A DNA stretch of 64,000 nt, from assembly GCF_963678635.1 (NCBI RefSeq), contig NC_087066.1:5609954-5673953 (forward strand), written 5' to 3'. This stretch comes from Symsagittifera roscoffensis. Taxonomy: Eukaryota; Xenacoelomorpha; Acoela; Convolutidae. The notes beneath the pieces were generated by a model. That model was given only the letters and a program-made list of their open reading frames with translations, ran no database searches and was not told where the DNA came from. Positions within the stretch are counted from its first letter, which is position 1. The number at the start of each line of letters is the position of its first letter. Shown here in pieces: positions 43,070-54,966 of this stretch. The position numbers and the translations under genes were made by a program.

Positions 43070-45376
43070 GTTGAAAGGTTTTCGAAATAGGAAGATTTAA
43101 AATGCTCTGGATGCCGTTGTTTTACTGCTAAGATGAGCAAATGTTTAGGAAAAAAATCGGTTAGCGCAGAATTTCCTTGCTGTCAATCATGATGTTTTTA
43201 TCTGCTGTGCATAATCCGAAATTACCTTCTCAAGAAATGAAAGTTTTACCACAGAGGGGTTCGAACTCCCAATCTTTTGATTCGAAGTCAGACGCCTTAT
43301 CCGTTAGTCCATGCGGCTGTCGGAATGTGTCGAAATGTGTAGATTTGCAATGCTCAAGATGCTGTTGTTTTCCTGCTTAGATGAGAAAATTTTTGGGAAT
43401 TTTAGTTAGCGCAGAAGCTCCTCGCTGTCAATCATTATGTTTTTATCTGCTGTGCTTTATGTGAAATTACCTGCTCAAAAAATGAAAAGTCGACCAAAGA
43501 GGGATTCGAACCCCCAATCTTCTGATTCGAAGTCAGACGCCTTATCCGTTAGGCCATGCTGCCGTTGGAAGTTTTCGAAATGGGTAGATTTAAAGTGCTC
43601 TGGATGCCGTTGTTTTACTGCTAAGATGAGCAAATTTTTGGGAAAATTTAGTTAGCGCAGAAATTCCTTGCTGTCAATCTTGATGTTTTTATCTGCTGTG
43701 CATAATCCGAATTTACCTTCTAAAGAAATGAAAATTCGACCACAGGGGGATTCGAACTCCCAATATTTTGATTCGAAGTCAGACGCCTTATCCGTTAGTC
43801 CATGCGGCTGTCGGAATGTGTCGAAATGTGTAGATTTGCAATGCTCAAGATGCTGTTGTTTTCCTGCTTAGATGAGAAAATTTTTGGGAATTTCAGTTAG
43901 CGCAGAAGCTCCTCGCTGTCAATCATTATGTTTTTATCTGCTGTGCTTTATGTGAAATTACCTGCTCAAAAAATGAAAAGTCGACCAAAGAGGGATTTGA
44001 ACCCCCAATCTTCTGATTCGAAGTCAGACGCCTTATCCGTTAGGCCATGCGGCCTTTCGAAGGTTTGCGAAATGGGTAGATTTAAAGTGCTCTGGATGCC
44101 GTTGTTTTACTGCTAAGATGAGCAAATTTTTGGGAAAAAATTTAGTTAGCGCAGAACTTCCTTGCTGTCAATTTTGATATTTTTATCTGCTGTGCATAAT
44201 CCGAATTTACCTTCTAAAGAAATGAAAAGTTGACCACAGAGGGGTTCGAACTCCCAATCTTTTGATTCGAAGTCAGACGCCTTATCCGTTAGTCCATGCG
44301 GCTGTCGGAATGTGTCGAAATGTGTAGATTTGCAATGCTCAAGATGCTGTTGTTTTCCTGCTTAGATGAGAAAATTTTTGGGAATTTTAGTTAGCGCAGA
44401 AGCTCCTCGCTGTCAATCATTATGTTTTTATCTGCTGTGCTTTATGTGAAATTACCTGCTCAAAAAATGAAAAGTCGACCAAAGAGGGATTCGAACCCCC
44501 AATCTTCTGATCGAAGTCAGACGCCTTATCCGTTAGGCCATGCGGCCGTTGGAAGGTTTTCGAAATGGGTAGATTTAATGTGCTCTGGATGCCGTTGTTT
44601 TACTCCTAAGATGAGCAAATTTTTGGGAAAATTTAGTTAGCGCAGAAATTCCTTGCTGTCAATCTTGATGTTTTTATCTGCTGTGCATAATCCGAATTTA
44701 CCTTCTAAAGAAATGAAAATTTGACCACAGAGGGGTTCGAACTCCCAATCTTTTGATTCGAAGTCAGACGCCTTATCCGTTAGTCGATGCGGCTGTCGGA
44801 ATGTGTCGAAATGTGAAGATTTGAAATGCTCAAGATGCTGTTGTTTTCCTGCTTAGATGAGAAAATTTTTGGGAATTTTAGTTAGCGCAGAAGCTCCTTG
44901 CTGTCAATCATTATGTTTTTATCTGCTGTGCTTTATGTGAAATTACCTGCTCAAAAATGAAAATTCGGCCAAAGAGGGATTCGAACTTCCAATCTTCTGA
45001 TTCGAAATCAGACGCCTTATCCGTTAGGCCATGCGGCCTTTCGAAGGTTTGCGAAATGGGTAGATTTAAAGTGCTCTGGATGCCGTTGTTTTACTGCTAA
45101 GATGAGCAAATTTTTGGGAAAAAATTTAGTTAGCGCAGAACTTCCTTGCTGTCAATTTTGATATTTTTATCTGCTGTGCATAATCCGAATTTACCTTCTA
45201 AAGAAATGAAAATTTGACCACAGAGGGGATCGAACTCTCAATTTTCGATTCGAAGTCAGACGCCTTCTCCGTTAGTCCATGCGGCTATTGGAATGTTTCG
45301 AATTGTGTAGATTTGAAATGCTCAAGATGCTGTTGTTTTCCTGCTTAGATGAGAAAATTTTTGGGAAAGTTTAGTT

Positions 45377-45425
45377 GTGCGCGTCAATCTCCACAATTCG
45401 AAAAGAAACCGCTGCAACATTAGTT
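45377..45425. repeat. 49-bp spacer segment, copy 11
   Basis: Precedes the gaagcccgaat copy at 45509. Confidence 0.8.
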
Positions 45426-46001
45426 AGCGCAGAATTTCCTTGCTGTCAATCATGATGTTTTTATCTGCTGTGCATAATCCGAAAATACCTTCTCAAAAAA
45501 TGAAAAGTCGACCACAGAGGGATTCGAAGCCCGAATCTTCTGATTCGAAGTCAGACGCTTTATCCGTTAGGTCATGCGGCCGTTGGAAGGTTTTCGTAAT
45601 TGGTAGATTTAAAATGCACTGGATGCCGTTGTTTTACTGCTAAGATGAACAAATTTTTGGGAAAATTTAGTTAGCGCAGAAATTGCTTGCTGTCAATCTT
45701 GATGTTTTTATCTGCTGTGCATAATCCGAATTTACCTTCTAAAGAAATGAAAATTCGACCACAGGGGGATTCGAACTCCCAATCTTTTGATGGGAAGTCC
45801 GAAGCCTTATCCGTTAGTCCAGGCGGCCGGTTGAAGATTGTCGTAATGTGTAGATTTATATTGCTCAAGATGCCGTGGTTTACTGCTCAGATGAGCAAAT
45901 TTTTTTTGAAAAATTACTTAGCGCAGAAGTTCATTGCTGTCAATCATGAAGTTTTTATCTGCTGTGCATAATCCGAAATTACCTTCTCAAAAATGAAAAG
46001 T

Positions 46002-46074
46002 CGACCACAGAGGGATTTGAACCCCCAGTCTTTTGATTCGAAGTCAGACGCCTTATCCGTTAGGCCATGCGGCC
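46002..46074 (-). tRNA. tRNA-Arg (TCG)-like, A42, C47 and A57
   Basis: As 40729-40801, plus T-loop A57 (B box GGTTCAAATCC, still consensus-compatible). Confidence 0.68.
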
Positions 46075-46494
46075 GTTGGAAGGAATTTTAAATGGGTAGG
46101 TTTAAAATGCTTTGGATACCGTTGTTTTACTGCTAAGATGAGCAAATTTTTGGGAAAATTTATTTAGCGCAGAAGTTCCTTGCTGTCAATCAAGATATTT
46201 TTATCTGCTGTGCATAATCCGAAATTACCTTCTCAAGAAATGAAAATTCGACCATAGAGGGATTCGAACTCCCAATCTTTTGATTCGAAGTCAGAAGCCT
46301 TATCAGTTGGTCCTTGCGGGTGTTGGAATGTGTCGAAATGTGTAGATTTGAAATGCTCAAGATGCCGTTGTTTTCCTGCTTAGATGAGCAAATTTTTCTG
46401 AAACATTAGCTAGCGTAGAAGTTACTTGCTGTCAAAAATTATGTTTTTATCTGCTGTGCATTATCTGAAATTACCTGCTCAAAAAATGAAAAGT

Positions 46495-46567
46495 CGACCA
46501 CAGAGGGATTCGAACCCCCAATCTTCTGATTCGAAGTCAGACGCCTTATCCGTTAGGCCATGCGGCC
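46495..46567 (-). tRNA. tRNA-Arg-TCG: tRNA-Arg (TCG), exact consensus copy
   Basis: Exact match. The spacer shares the gtcaaaaattatg variant with the units around 41222 and 42997, so it belongs to the same local lineage. Confidence 0.93.
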
Positions 46568-47483
46568 GTTGAAAGGTTTTCGAAATAGGAAGATTTAAAA
46601 TGCTCTGGATGCCGTTGTTTTACTGCTAAGATGAGCAAATGTTTGGGAAAAAAATCAGTTAGCGCAGAATTTCCTTGCTGTCAATCATGATGTTTTTATC
46701 TGCTGTGCATAATCCGAAATTACCTTCTCAAGAAATGAAAGTTTTACCACAGAGGGGTTCGAACTCCCAATCTTTTGATTCGAAGTCAGACGCCTTATCC
46801 GTTAGTCCATGCGGCTGTCGGAATGTGTCGAAATGTGTAGATTTGCAATGCTCAAGATGCTGTTGTTTTCCTGCTTAGATGAGAAAATTTTTGGGAATTT
46901 TAGTTAGCGCAGAAGCTCCTCGCTGTCAATCATTATGTTTTTATCTGCTGTGCTTTATGTGAAATTACCTGCTCAAAAAATGAAAAGTCGACCAAAGAGG
47001 GATTCGAACACCCAATCTTCTGATTCGAAGTCAGACGCCTTATCCCTTAGGCCATGCGGCCGTTGGAAGGGTTTCGAAATGGGTAGATTTAAAGTGCTCT
47101 GGATGCCGTTGTTTTACTGCTAAGATGAGCAAATTTTTGGGAAAAAATTTAGTTAGCGCAGAATTACCTTGCTGTCAATCATGATATTTTTATCTGCTGT
47201 GGATATTCCGAAATTACCTTCTCAAGAAAGGAAAATTTGACCACAGAGGGGCTCGAGCTCCCAATCTTTTGATTCGAAGTCAGAAGCTTTATCAGTTGGG
47301 CCTTGCGGGTGTTGGAATGTGTCGAAATGTGTAGATTTGAAATGCTCAAGATGCTGTTGTTTTCCTGCTTAGATGAGCAAACTTTTCTGAAACGCTAGCT
47401 AGCGGAGAAGTTCCTTGCTGTCAGTCATTATGTTTTTATCTGCTGTGCATTATCTGAAATTACCTGCTCAAAAAATGAAAAGT

Positions 47484-47556
47484 CGACCACAGAGGGATTC
47501 GAACCCCCAATCTTCTGATTCGAAGTCAGACGCCTTATCCGTTAGGCCATGCGGCC
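47484..47556 (-). tRNA. tRNA-Arg-TCG: tRNA-Arg (TCG), exact consensus copy
   Basis: Exact match; first copy in the 1240-bp duplication. The upstream flank has cgacatagg instead of cgaaatagg. TTTTAAAT is kept. Confidence 0.93.
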
Positions 47557-47732
47557 GTTGAAAGGTTTTCGACATAGGAAGATTTAAAATGCTCTGGATG
47601 CCGTTGTTTTACTGCTAAGATGAGCAAATTTTTGGGAAAAAAATTAGTTAGCGCAGAATTTCCTTGCTGTCAATCATGATGTTTTTATCTGCTGTGCATA
47701 ATCCGAAATTACCTTCTCAAGAATTTAAAATT

Positions 47733-47807
47733 TGACCACACAGAGGGATCCGAACCCCCAATCTTCTGATTTGAAGTAGGACGCCTTATCCATTAGGCCA
47801 TGCGGCC
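47733..47807 (-). pseudogene. tRNA-like copy with anticodon TCA, 75 nt
   Basis: Loop CTTCAAA with a two-base insertion at the acceptor 3' side (plus strand ccacacag), T-loop TTCGGAT and a broken anticodon stem. The same insertion occurs at 22696-22770. Confidence 0.55.
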
Positions 47808-48723
47808 GTTGGAAGGTTTTCGAAATGGGTAGATTTAAAATGCTCTGGATGCCGTTGTTTTACTGCTAAGATGAGCAAATTTTTGGGAAAAATTTTAGTT
47901 AGCGCAGAATTTCCTTGCTGTCAATCATGATGTTTTTATCTGCTGTGCATAATCCGAAATTACCTTCTCAAGAAATGAAAGTTTTACCACAGAGGGGTTC
48001 GAACTCCCAATCTTTTGATTCGAAGTCAGACGCCTTATCCGTTAGTCCATGCGGCTGTCGGAATGTGTCGAAATGTGTAGATTTGCAATGCTCAAGATGC
48101 TGTTGTTTTCCTGCTTAGATGAGAAAATTTTTGGGAATTTTAGTTAGCGCAGAAGCTCCTCGCTGTCAATCATTATGTTTTTATCTGCTGTGCTTTATGT
48201 GAAATTACCTGCTCAAAAAATGAAAAGTCGACCAAAGAGGGATTCGAACACCCAATCTTCTGATTCGAAGTCAGACGCCTTATCCGTTAGGCCATGCGGC
48301 CGTTGGAAGGTTTTCGAAATGGGTAGATTTAAAGTGCTCTGGATGCCGTTGTTTTACTGCTAAGATGAGCAAATTTTTGGGAAAAAATTTAGTTAGCGCA
48401 GAATTACCTTGCTGTCAATCATGATATTTTTATCTGCTGTGCATATTCCGAAATTACCTTCTCAAGAAAGGAAAATTTGACCACAGAGGGGCTCGAGCTC
48501 CCAATCTTTTGATTCGAAGTCAGAAGCTTTATCAGTTGGGCCTTGCGGGTGTTGGAATGTGTCGAAATGTGTAGATTTGAGATGCTCAAGATGCTGTTGT
48601 TTTCCTGCTTAGATGAGCAAACTTTTCTGAAACGCTAGCTAGCGGAGAAGTTCCTTGCTGTCAGTCATTATGTTTTTATCTGCTGTGCATTATCTGAAAT
48701 TACCTGCTCAAAAAATGAAAAGT

Positions 48724-48796
48724 CGACCACAGAGGGATTCGAACCCCCAATCTTCTGATTCGAAGTCAGACGCCTTATCCGTTAGGCCATGCGGCC
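48724..48796 (-). tRNA. tRNA-Arg-TCG: tRNA-Arg (TCG), exact consensus copy
   Basis: Exact match; second copy of 47484-47556 (offset 1240), with the same cgacatagg flank. Confidence 0.93.
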
Positions 48797-49218
48797 GTTG
48801 AAAGGTTTTCGACATAGGAAGATTTAAAATGCTCTGGATGCCGTTGTTTTACTGCTAAGATGAGCAAATTTTTGGGAAAAAAATTAGTTAGCGCAGAATT
48901 TCCTTGCTGTCAATCATGATGTTTTTATCTGCTGTGCATAATCCGAAATTACCTTCTCAAGAATTGAAAATTTGACCACACAGGGGTTCGAACTCCCAAT
49001 CTTTTGATTCGAAGTCAGACGCCTTACCCGTTAGTCCATGCGGCTGTCGGAATGGGTCGAAATGTGTAGATTTGAAATGCTCAAGATGCCGTTGTTTTCC
49101 TGCTTAGATGAGCAAATTTTTCTGAAATTTTAGCTAGCGGAGAAGTTCCTTGCTGTCAATCATTATGTTTTTATCTGCTGTGCATTATCTGAAATTACCT
49201 GCTCAAAAAATGAAAAGT

Positions 49219-49291
49219 CGACCACAGAGGGATTCGAACCCTCAATCTTCTGATTCGAAGTCAGGCGCCTTATCCGTAAGGCCAGGCGGCC
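49219..49291 (-). pseudogene. Chimeric tRNA copy: A-type body, TCC-type 5' end and flank
   Basis: The T arm (GAGGG/CCCTC) and anticodon loop are A-type with TCG, while the 5' end and upstream flank (ccaggcggccggttgaagg) are those of the TCC subfamily. Positions 7 and 27 are mismatched. Confidence 0.6.
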
Positions 49292-49709
49292 GGTTGAAGG
49301 TTGTCGTAAAGTGTAGATTTTTAGTGCTCAAGATGCCGTTGTGTACTGCTCAGATGAGCAAATTTTTTTGAAAAATTACTTAGCGCAGAAGTTCCTTGCT
49401 GTCAATTATGATGTTTTTATCTGCTGTGCATAATCCGAAATTACCTTCTCAAAAATGAAAAATCGACCACAGTGGGATTCGAACCCCCAATCTTTTGATT
49501 CGAAGTCAGAAGCCTTATCCGTTGGGCCTTCCGGGTGTTGGAGTGTGTCGAAATGTGTATATTCGAAATACTCAAGATGCCGTTGTTTTCCTGCTTAGAT
49601 GAGCAAATTTTTCTGAAACTTTAGCTAGCGGAGAAGTTCCTTGCTGTCAATCATTATGTTTTTATCTGCTGTGCATTATCTGAAATTACCTGCTCAAAAA
49701 ATGAAAAGT

Positions 49710-49782
49710 CGACCACAGAGGGATTCGAACCCTCAATCTTCTGATTTGAAGTCAGACGCCTTATCCGTTAGGCCATGCGCCC
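49710..49782 (-). tRNA. tRNA with anticodon TCA in the tRNA-Arg body (opal-suppressor-like)
   Basis: The anticodon loop is CTTCAAA, so the anticodon is TCA, complementary to UGA. The T stem is fully Watson-Crick (GAGGG/CCCTC), both boxes are intact, the anticodon stem pairs, and the only mismatch is G3-G70 in the acceptor. C35 and G73, features of arginine tRNAs, are kept, so charging with arginine is conceivable. It lacks the shape of a selenocysteine tRNA. It could equally be a silent mutant copy. Confidence 0.6.
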
Positions 49783-50204
49783 GTTGGAAGGTTTTCTCAA
49801 TAGGTAGATTTAAAATGCTCTGGATGCCGTTGTTTTACTGCTAAGATGAGCAAATTTTTGGGAAAATAATAAGTTAGCGCAGAATTTCCGTGCTGTCAAT
49901 CATGATGTTTTTATCTGCTGTGCATAATCCGAAATTACCTTCTCAAGAAATGAAAATTTGACCACAGAGGGGTTCGAACTCTCAATTTTTGATTCGAAGT
50001 CAGACGCCTTATCCGTTAGTCCATGCGGCTGTTGGAATGTGTCGAAATGTGTAGATTTGAAATGCTCAAAGATGATGTTGTTTTCCTGCTTAGATGAGAA
50101 TTTTTTTGGGAAATTTTATTTAGCGCAGAAGCTCCTTGCTGTCAATCATGATGTTTTTATCTGCTGTGCATAATCCGAAATTACCTTCTCAAGAAATGAA
50201 AAGT

Positions 50205-50277
50205 CGACCACAGAGGGACTCGAACCCCCAATCTTCTGATTCGAAGTCAGACGCCTTATCCGTTAGGCCATGCGGCA
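50205..50277 (-). tRNA. tRNA-Arg (TCG)-like, end-pair mismatch
   Basis: Consensus except T1 (mismatched with C72) and T-loop TTCGAGT (B box GGTTCGAGTCC, allowed). The unpaired first base pair may impair 5' processing. Confidence 0.7.
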
Positions 50278-51436
50278 GTTGGAAGGTTTTCGAAATAGGT
50301 AGATTTAAAATGCTCTGGATGCCGTTGTTGTACTGCTAAGTTGAGCAAATTTTTGGGAAAATAATTTTTTAGCGCAGAATTTCCTTGCTGTCAATCATGA
50401 TGTTTTTATCTGCTGTGCATAATCCGAAATTACCTTTTCAAGAAATGAAAATTTGACCACAGAGGGGTTCGAACTCCCAATCTTTTGATTCGAAGTCAGA
50501 CGCCTTATCCGTTAGTCCATGCGGCTGTTGGAATGTGTCGAAATGTGTAGATTTGAAATGCTCAAGATGCTGTTGTTTTCCTGCTTAGATGAGAAAATTT
50601 TTGGGAAAGTTTATTTAGCGCAGTAGCTCCTTGCTGTCAATCATGATGTTTTTATCTGCTGTGCATAATCCGAAATTACCTTCTCAAGAAATGAAAATTT
50701 CCCCACAGAGGGGTTCGAACTCCCAATCTTTTGATTCGAAGTCAGACACCTTATCCGTTAGTCCATGCGGCTGTTGGAATGTGTCGAAATGTGTAGATTT
50801 GAAATGCTCAAGATGCTGTTGTTTTCCTGCTTAGATAAAAAATTTTTTGGGAAAGTTTAGTTAGCGCAGAAGCTCCTTGCTGTCAATCATGATGTTTTTA
50901 TCTGCTGTGCATAATCCGAAATTACCTTCTCAAGAAATGAAAATTTCCCCACAGAGGGGTTCGAACTCCCAATCTTTTGATTCGAAGTCAGACGCCTTAT
51001 CCGTTAGCCCAGGCGGCCAGTTGAAGGTTGTCGTAATGTGTAGATTTATAGTGCTCAAGATGCCGTTGTTTACTGCTCAGATGAGCAAAATTTTTTGAAA
51101 AATTACATAGCGCAGAAGTTCCTTGCTGTCAATCATTATGTTTTTTTCTGCTGTGCATAATTCGAAATTACCTTCTCAAAAAATGAAAAGTCGACAACAG
51201 AGGGATTCGAACCCCCAATCTTTTGGTTCGAAGTCAGACGCCTTATCCGTTGGTCCTTGCGGGTGTTGGAATGTGTCGAAATGTGTAGATTCGAAATACT
51301 CAAGATGCCGTTGTTTTCCTGCTTAGATGAGCAAATTTTTCTGAAACTTTAGCTAGCGGAGAAGTTCCTTGCTGTCAACATGATGTTTTTATCTGCTGTG
51401 CATTATCTGAAATTACCTGCTCAAAAAATGAAAAGT

Positions 51437-51509
51437 CGACCACAGAGGGATTCGAACCCCCAATCTTCTGATTCGAAGTCAGACGCCTTATCCGTTAGGC
51501 CATGCGGCC
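51437..51509 (-). tRNA. tRNA-Arg-TCG: tRNA-Arg (TCG), exact consensus copy
   Basis: Exact match within the alternating A/B domain; the neighbours at 51192 and 51686 are degenerate. Confidence 0.93.
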
Positions 51510-52915
51510 GTTGGAAGGTTGTCGAAATAGGTAGATTTAAAATGCTCTGGATGCCGTTGTTTTACTGCTAAGTTGAGCAAATTTTTGGGAAAATAATTAG
51601 TTAGCGCAGAATTTCCTTGCTGTCAATTATGATGTTTTTATCTGCTGTGCATAATCCGAAATTACCTTCTCAAGAAATGAAAATTTGACCACAGAGGGGT
51701 TCGAACTCCCAATCTTTTGATTCGAAGTCAGACGCCTTATCCGTTAGTCCATGCGGCTGTTGGAATGTGTCGAATGTGTAGATTTGAAATGCTCAAGATG
51801 CTGTTGTTTTCCTGCTTAGATGAGAAATTTTTTAGGAAATTTTATTTAGCGCAGAAGCTCCTTGCTGTCAATCATGATGTTTTTATCTGCTGTGCATAAT
51901 CCGAAATTACCTTCTCAAGAAATGAAAAGTCGACCACAGAGGGACTCGAACCCCCAATCTTCTGATTCGAAGTCAGACGCCTTATCCTAGGCCATGCGGC
52001 CGTTGGAAGGTTTTCGAAATAGGTAGATTTAAAATGCTCTGGATGCCGTTGTTTTACTGCTAAGTTGAGCAAATTTTTGGGAAAACAATTATTTAGCGCA
52101 GAATTTCCTTGCTGTCAATCATGATGTTTTTATCTGCTGTTCATAATCCGAAATTACCTTTTCAAGAAATGAAAATTTGACCACAGAGGGGTTCGAACTC
52201 CCAATCTTTTGATTCGAAGTCAGACACCTTATCCGTTAGTCCTTGCGGCTGTTGGAATGTGTCGAAATGTGTAGATTTGAAATGCTCAAGATGCTGTTGT
52301 TTTCCTGCTTAGATGAGAAAATTTTTGGGAAAGTTTATTTAGCGCAGAAGCTCCTTGCTGTCAATCATGATGTTTTTATCTGCTGTGCATAATCCGAAAT
52401 TACCTTCTCAAGAAATGAAAATTTCCCCACAGAGGGGTTCGAACTCCCAATCTTTTGATTCGAAGTCAGACACCTTATCCGTTAGTCCATGCGGCTGTTG
52501 GAATGTGTCGAAATGTGTAGATTTGAAATGCTCAAGATGCTGTTGTTTTCCTGCTTAGATAAGAAATTTTTTGGGAAAGTTTAGTTAGCGCAGAAGCTCC
52601 TTGCTGTCAATCATGATATTTTTATCTGCTGTGCATAATCCGAAATTACCTTCTCAAGAAATGAAAATTTCCCCACAGAGGGGTTTGAACTCCCAATCTT
52701 TTGATTCGAAGTCAGACGCCTTATCCTTTGGTCCTTGCGGGTGTTGGAATGTGTCGAAATGTGTAGATTCAAAATACTCAAGATGCCGTTGTTTTCCTGC
52801 TTAGATGAGAAAATTTTTGGGAAATTTTATTTAGCGCAGAAGCTCCTTGCTGTCAATCATGATGTTTTTATCTGCTGTGCATAATCCGAAATTACCTTCT
52901 CAAGAAATGAAAAGT

Positions 52916-52988
52916 CGACCACAGAGGAATTCGAACCCCCAATCTTCTGATTCGAAGTCAGACGCCTTATCCGTTAGGCCATGCGGCC
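52916..52988 (-). tRNA. tRNA-Arg (TCG)-like, T61 B-box change
   Basis: One change puts T at 61 (G53-U61 wobble) and makes the B box GGTTCGAATTC. The fold is intact but the promoter box is weakened. Confidence 0.72.
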
Positions 52989-53902
52989 GTTGGAAGGTTT
53001 TCGAAATAGGTAGATTTAAAATGCTCTGGATGCCGTTGTTTTACTGCTAAGTTGAGCAAATTTTTGGGAAAATAATTATTTAGCGCAGAATTTCCTTGCT
53101 GTCAATCATGATGTTTTTATCTGCTGTGCATAATCCGAAATTACCTTTTCAAGAAATGAAAATTTGACCACAGAGGGGTTCGAACTCCCAATCTTTTGAT
53201 TCGAAGTCAGAAGCCTTATCCGTTAGTCCATGCGGCTGTTGGAATGTGTCGAAATGTGTAGATTTGAAATGCTCAAGATGCTGTTGTTTTCCTGCTTAGA
53301 TGAGAAAATTTTTGGGAAAGTTTATTTAGCGCAGAAGCTCCTTGCTGTCAATCATGATGTTTTTATCTGCTGTGCATAATCCGAAATTACCTTCTCAAGA
53401 AATGAAAATTTCCCCACAGAGGGGTTCGAACTCCCAATCTTTTGATTCGAAGTCAGACACCTTATCCGTTAGTCCATGCGGCTGTTGGAATGTGTCGAAA
53501 TGTGTAGATTTGAAATGCTCAAGATGCTGTTGTTTTCCTGCTTAGATAAGAAATTTTTTGGGAAAGTTTAGTTAGCGCAGAAGCTCCTTGCTGTCAATCA
53601 TGATGTTTTTATCTGCTGTGCATAATCCGAAATTACCTTCTCAAGAAATGAAATTTCGACCATAGAGGGATTCGAACTCCCAATCTTTTGATTCGAAGTC
53701 AGTCGCCTTATCCGTTAGGCCTTGCGGATGTTGGAATGTGTCGAATTGTGTAGATTTGGAACGCTCAAGATGCCGTTGTTTTCCTGCTTAGATGACCAAT
53801 TTTTTCTGAAACATTAGCTAGCGGAGAAGTTCCTTGCTGTGAATCATTATCTTTTTATCTGCTGTGTATTATCTGAAAATACCTTCTCAAAAAATTAAAA
53901 GT

Positions 53903-53975
53903 CGACCACAGAGGGATTCGAACCCCCAATCTTCTGATTCGAAGTCAGACGCCTTATCCGTTAGGCCATGCGGCC
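53903..53975 (-). tRNA. tRNA-Arg-TCG: tRNA-Arg (TCG), exact consensus copy
   Basis: Exact match. The 3' flank differs by ATT for CAT between the T4 and T6 runs (plus strand aaaaaattaaaag). Start of the 991-bp duplication. Confidence 0.93.
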
Positions 53976-54401
53976 GTTGGAAGGATTGCAAAATGGGTAG
54001 ATTTAAAATGCTGTGGATGCCGTTGTTTTAGTGCTAAGATGAGCAAATTTTTGGGAAAATTTAGTTAGCGCTGAAGTTCCCTGCTGTCAAGCATGATGTT
54101 TTTATCTGGTGTGCATAATCGGAAATTACCATCTCAAGAAATGAAAATTCGACCACAGAGTGATTCGAACCCCCAATCTCCTGATTCGATGTCAGACGCC
54201 TTATCCGTTAGGCAATGCGGCCGTTGCATGATTATCGAAATGTGTAGGTCTAAAATGCTTAAGATGCCCATGTTTTACTGCTAAGACGAGCAGATTTCGG
54301 GAAATTTCAGTTAGCGCAGAAGTTCCTGGCTGTCAATGTCAATCTTGATGATTTTATCTGCTGTGCGTAATCTGAAATTACCTACTCAAGAAATGAAAAT
54401 T

Positions 54402-54474
54402 CGACCACAGAGGGATTCGAACCCCCAATCTTCTGATTCGAAGTCAGACGCCTTATCCGTTAGGCCATGCAGCC
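54402..54474 (-). tRNA. tRNA-Arg-TCG: tRNA-Arg (TCG), acceptor wobble variant
   Basis: One change in the acceptor stem makes pair 4-69 a U-G wobble. All helices remain closed. Confidence 0.85.
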
Positions 54475-54893
54475 GGTGGAAGGATTTGATGGGTAGGTTT
54501 AAAATGCTCTGGATGCCGTTGTTTTACTGCTAAGATGAGCAAATTTTTGGGAAAAATTATTTAGCGCAGAAGTTCCTTGCTGTCAATCAAGATGTTTTTT
54601 TATCTGCTGTGCATAATCCGAAATTACCTTCTCAAGAAATGAAAATTCGACCATAGAGGGATTCGAACTCCCAATCTTTTGATTCGAAGTCAGTCGCCTT
54701 ATCCGTTAGGCCTTGCGGATGTTGGAATGTGTCGAATTGTGTAGATTTGGAACGCTCAAGATGCCGTTGTTTTCCTGCTTAGATGACCAATTTTTTCTGA
54801 AACATTAGCTAGCGGAGAAGTTCCTTGCTGTGAATCCTTATCTTTTTATCTGTTGTGTATTATCTGAAAATACCTTCTCAAAAAATTAAAAGT

Positions 54894-54966
54894 CGACCAC
54901 AGAGGGATTCGAACCCCCAATCTTCTGATTCGAAGTCAGACGCCTTATCCGTTAGGCCATGCGGCC
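54894..54966 (-). tRNA. tRNA-Arg-TCG: tRNA-Arg (TCG), exact consensus copy
   Basis: Exact match; offset 991 from 53903-53975. The upstream element has changed to TTTTCAAT. Confidence 0.92.

Larger units (their letters stand above)
39693..43115 (-). repeat. Seven-unit duplication, offset 1775 bp
   Basis: tRNA copies at 39693, 39942, 40236, 40483, 40729, 40976 and 41222 recur at 41468, 41717, 42011, 42258, 42504, 42751 and 42997, with very few differences (for example cttatgcg against cttatccg). The junction near 41370-41450 joins two copies of the gaatttccttgctgtcaaaa spacer. Confidence 0.85.
46744..48900 (-). repeat. Duplication, offset 1240 bp
   Basis: Copies 46744, 46989, 47238 and 47484 recur at 47984, 48229, 48478 and 48724. 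The extra unit at 47733 (TCA anticodon, ccacacag insertion) lies between the two blocks. Confidence 0.8.
39449..49045 (-). pseudogene. Degenerate tRNA-Arg-like copies, 39.4-49 kb
   Basis: 39449-39521, 39693-39765, 39942-40013, 40236-40308, 40483-40555 (TCC, A33), 40976-41048 (TCC), 41468-41540, 41717-41788, 42011-42083, 42258-42330 (TCC, A33), 42751-42823 (TCC), 43246-43318, 43491-43563, 43737-43809, 43982-44054 (A57), 44231-44303, 44476-44547 (six-base anticodon loop), 44722-44794, 44966-45038, 45215-45286, 45509-45581, 45756-45828 (TCC), 46249-46321, 46744-46816, 46989-47061, 47238-47310, 47984-48056, 48229-48301, 48478-48550, 48973-49045. The ccaaagagg copies (43491, 43982, 44476, 46989, 48229) share T67 opposite C6. 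Confidence 0.72.

Noticed and set aside
49710-49782. Selenocysteine tRNA because of anticodon TCA
   Set aside because: The body is the ordinary 73-nt arginine form with a 7-bp acceptor and 5-bp T stem; the long acceptor/T domain and extended variable arm of tRNA-Sec are absent.
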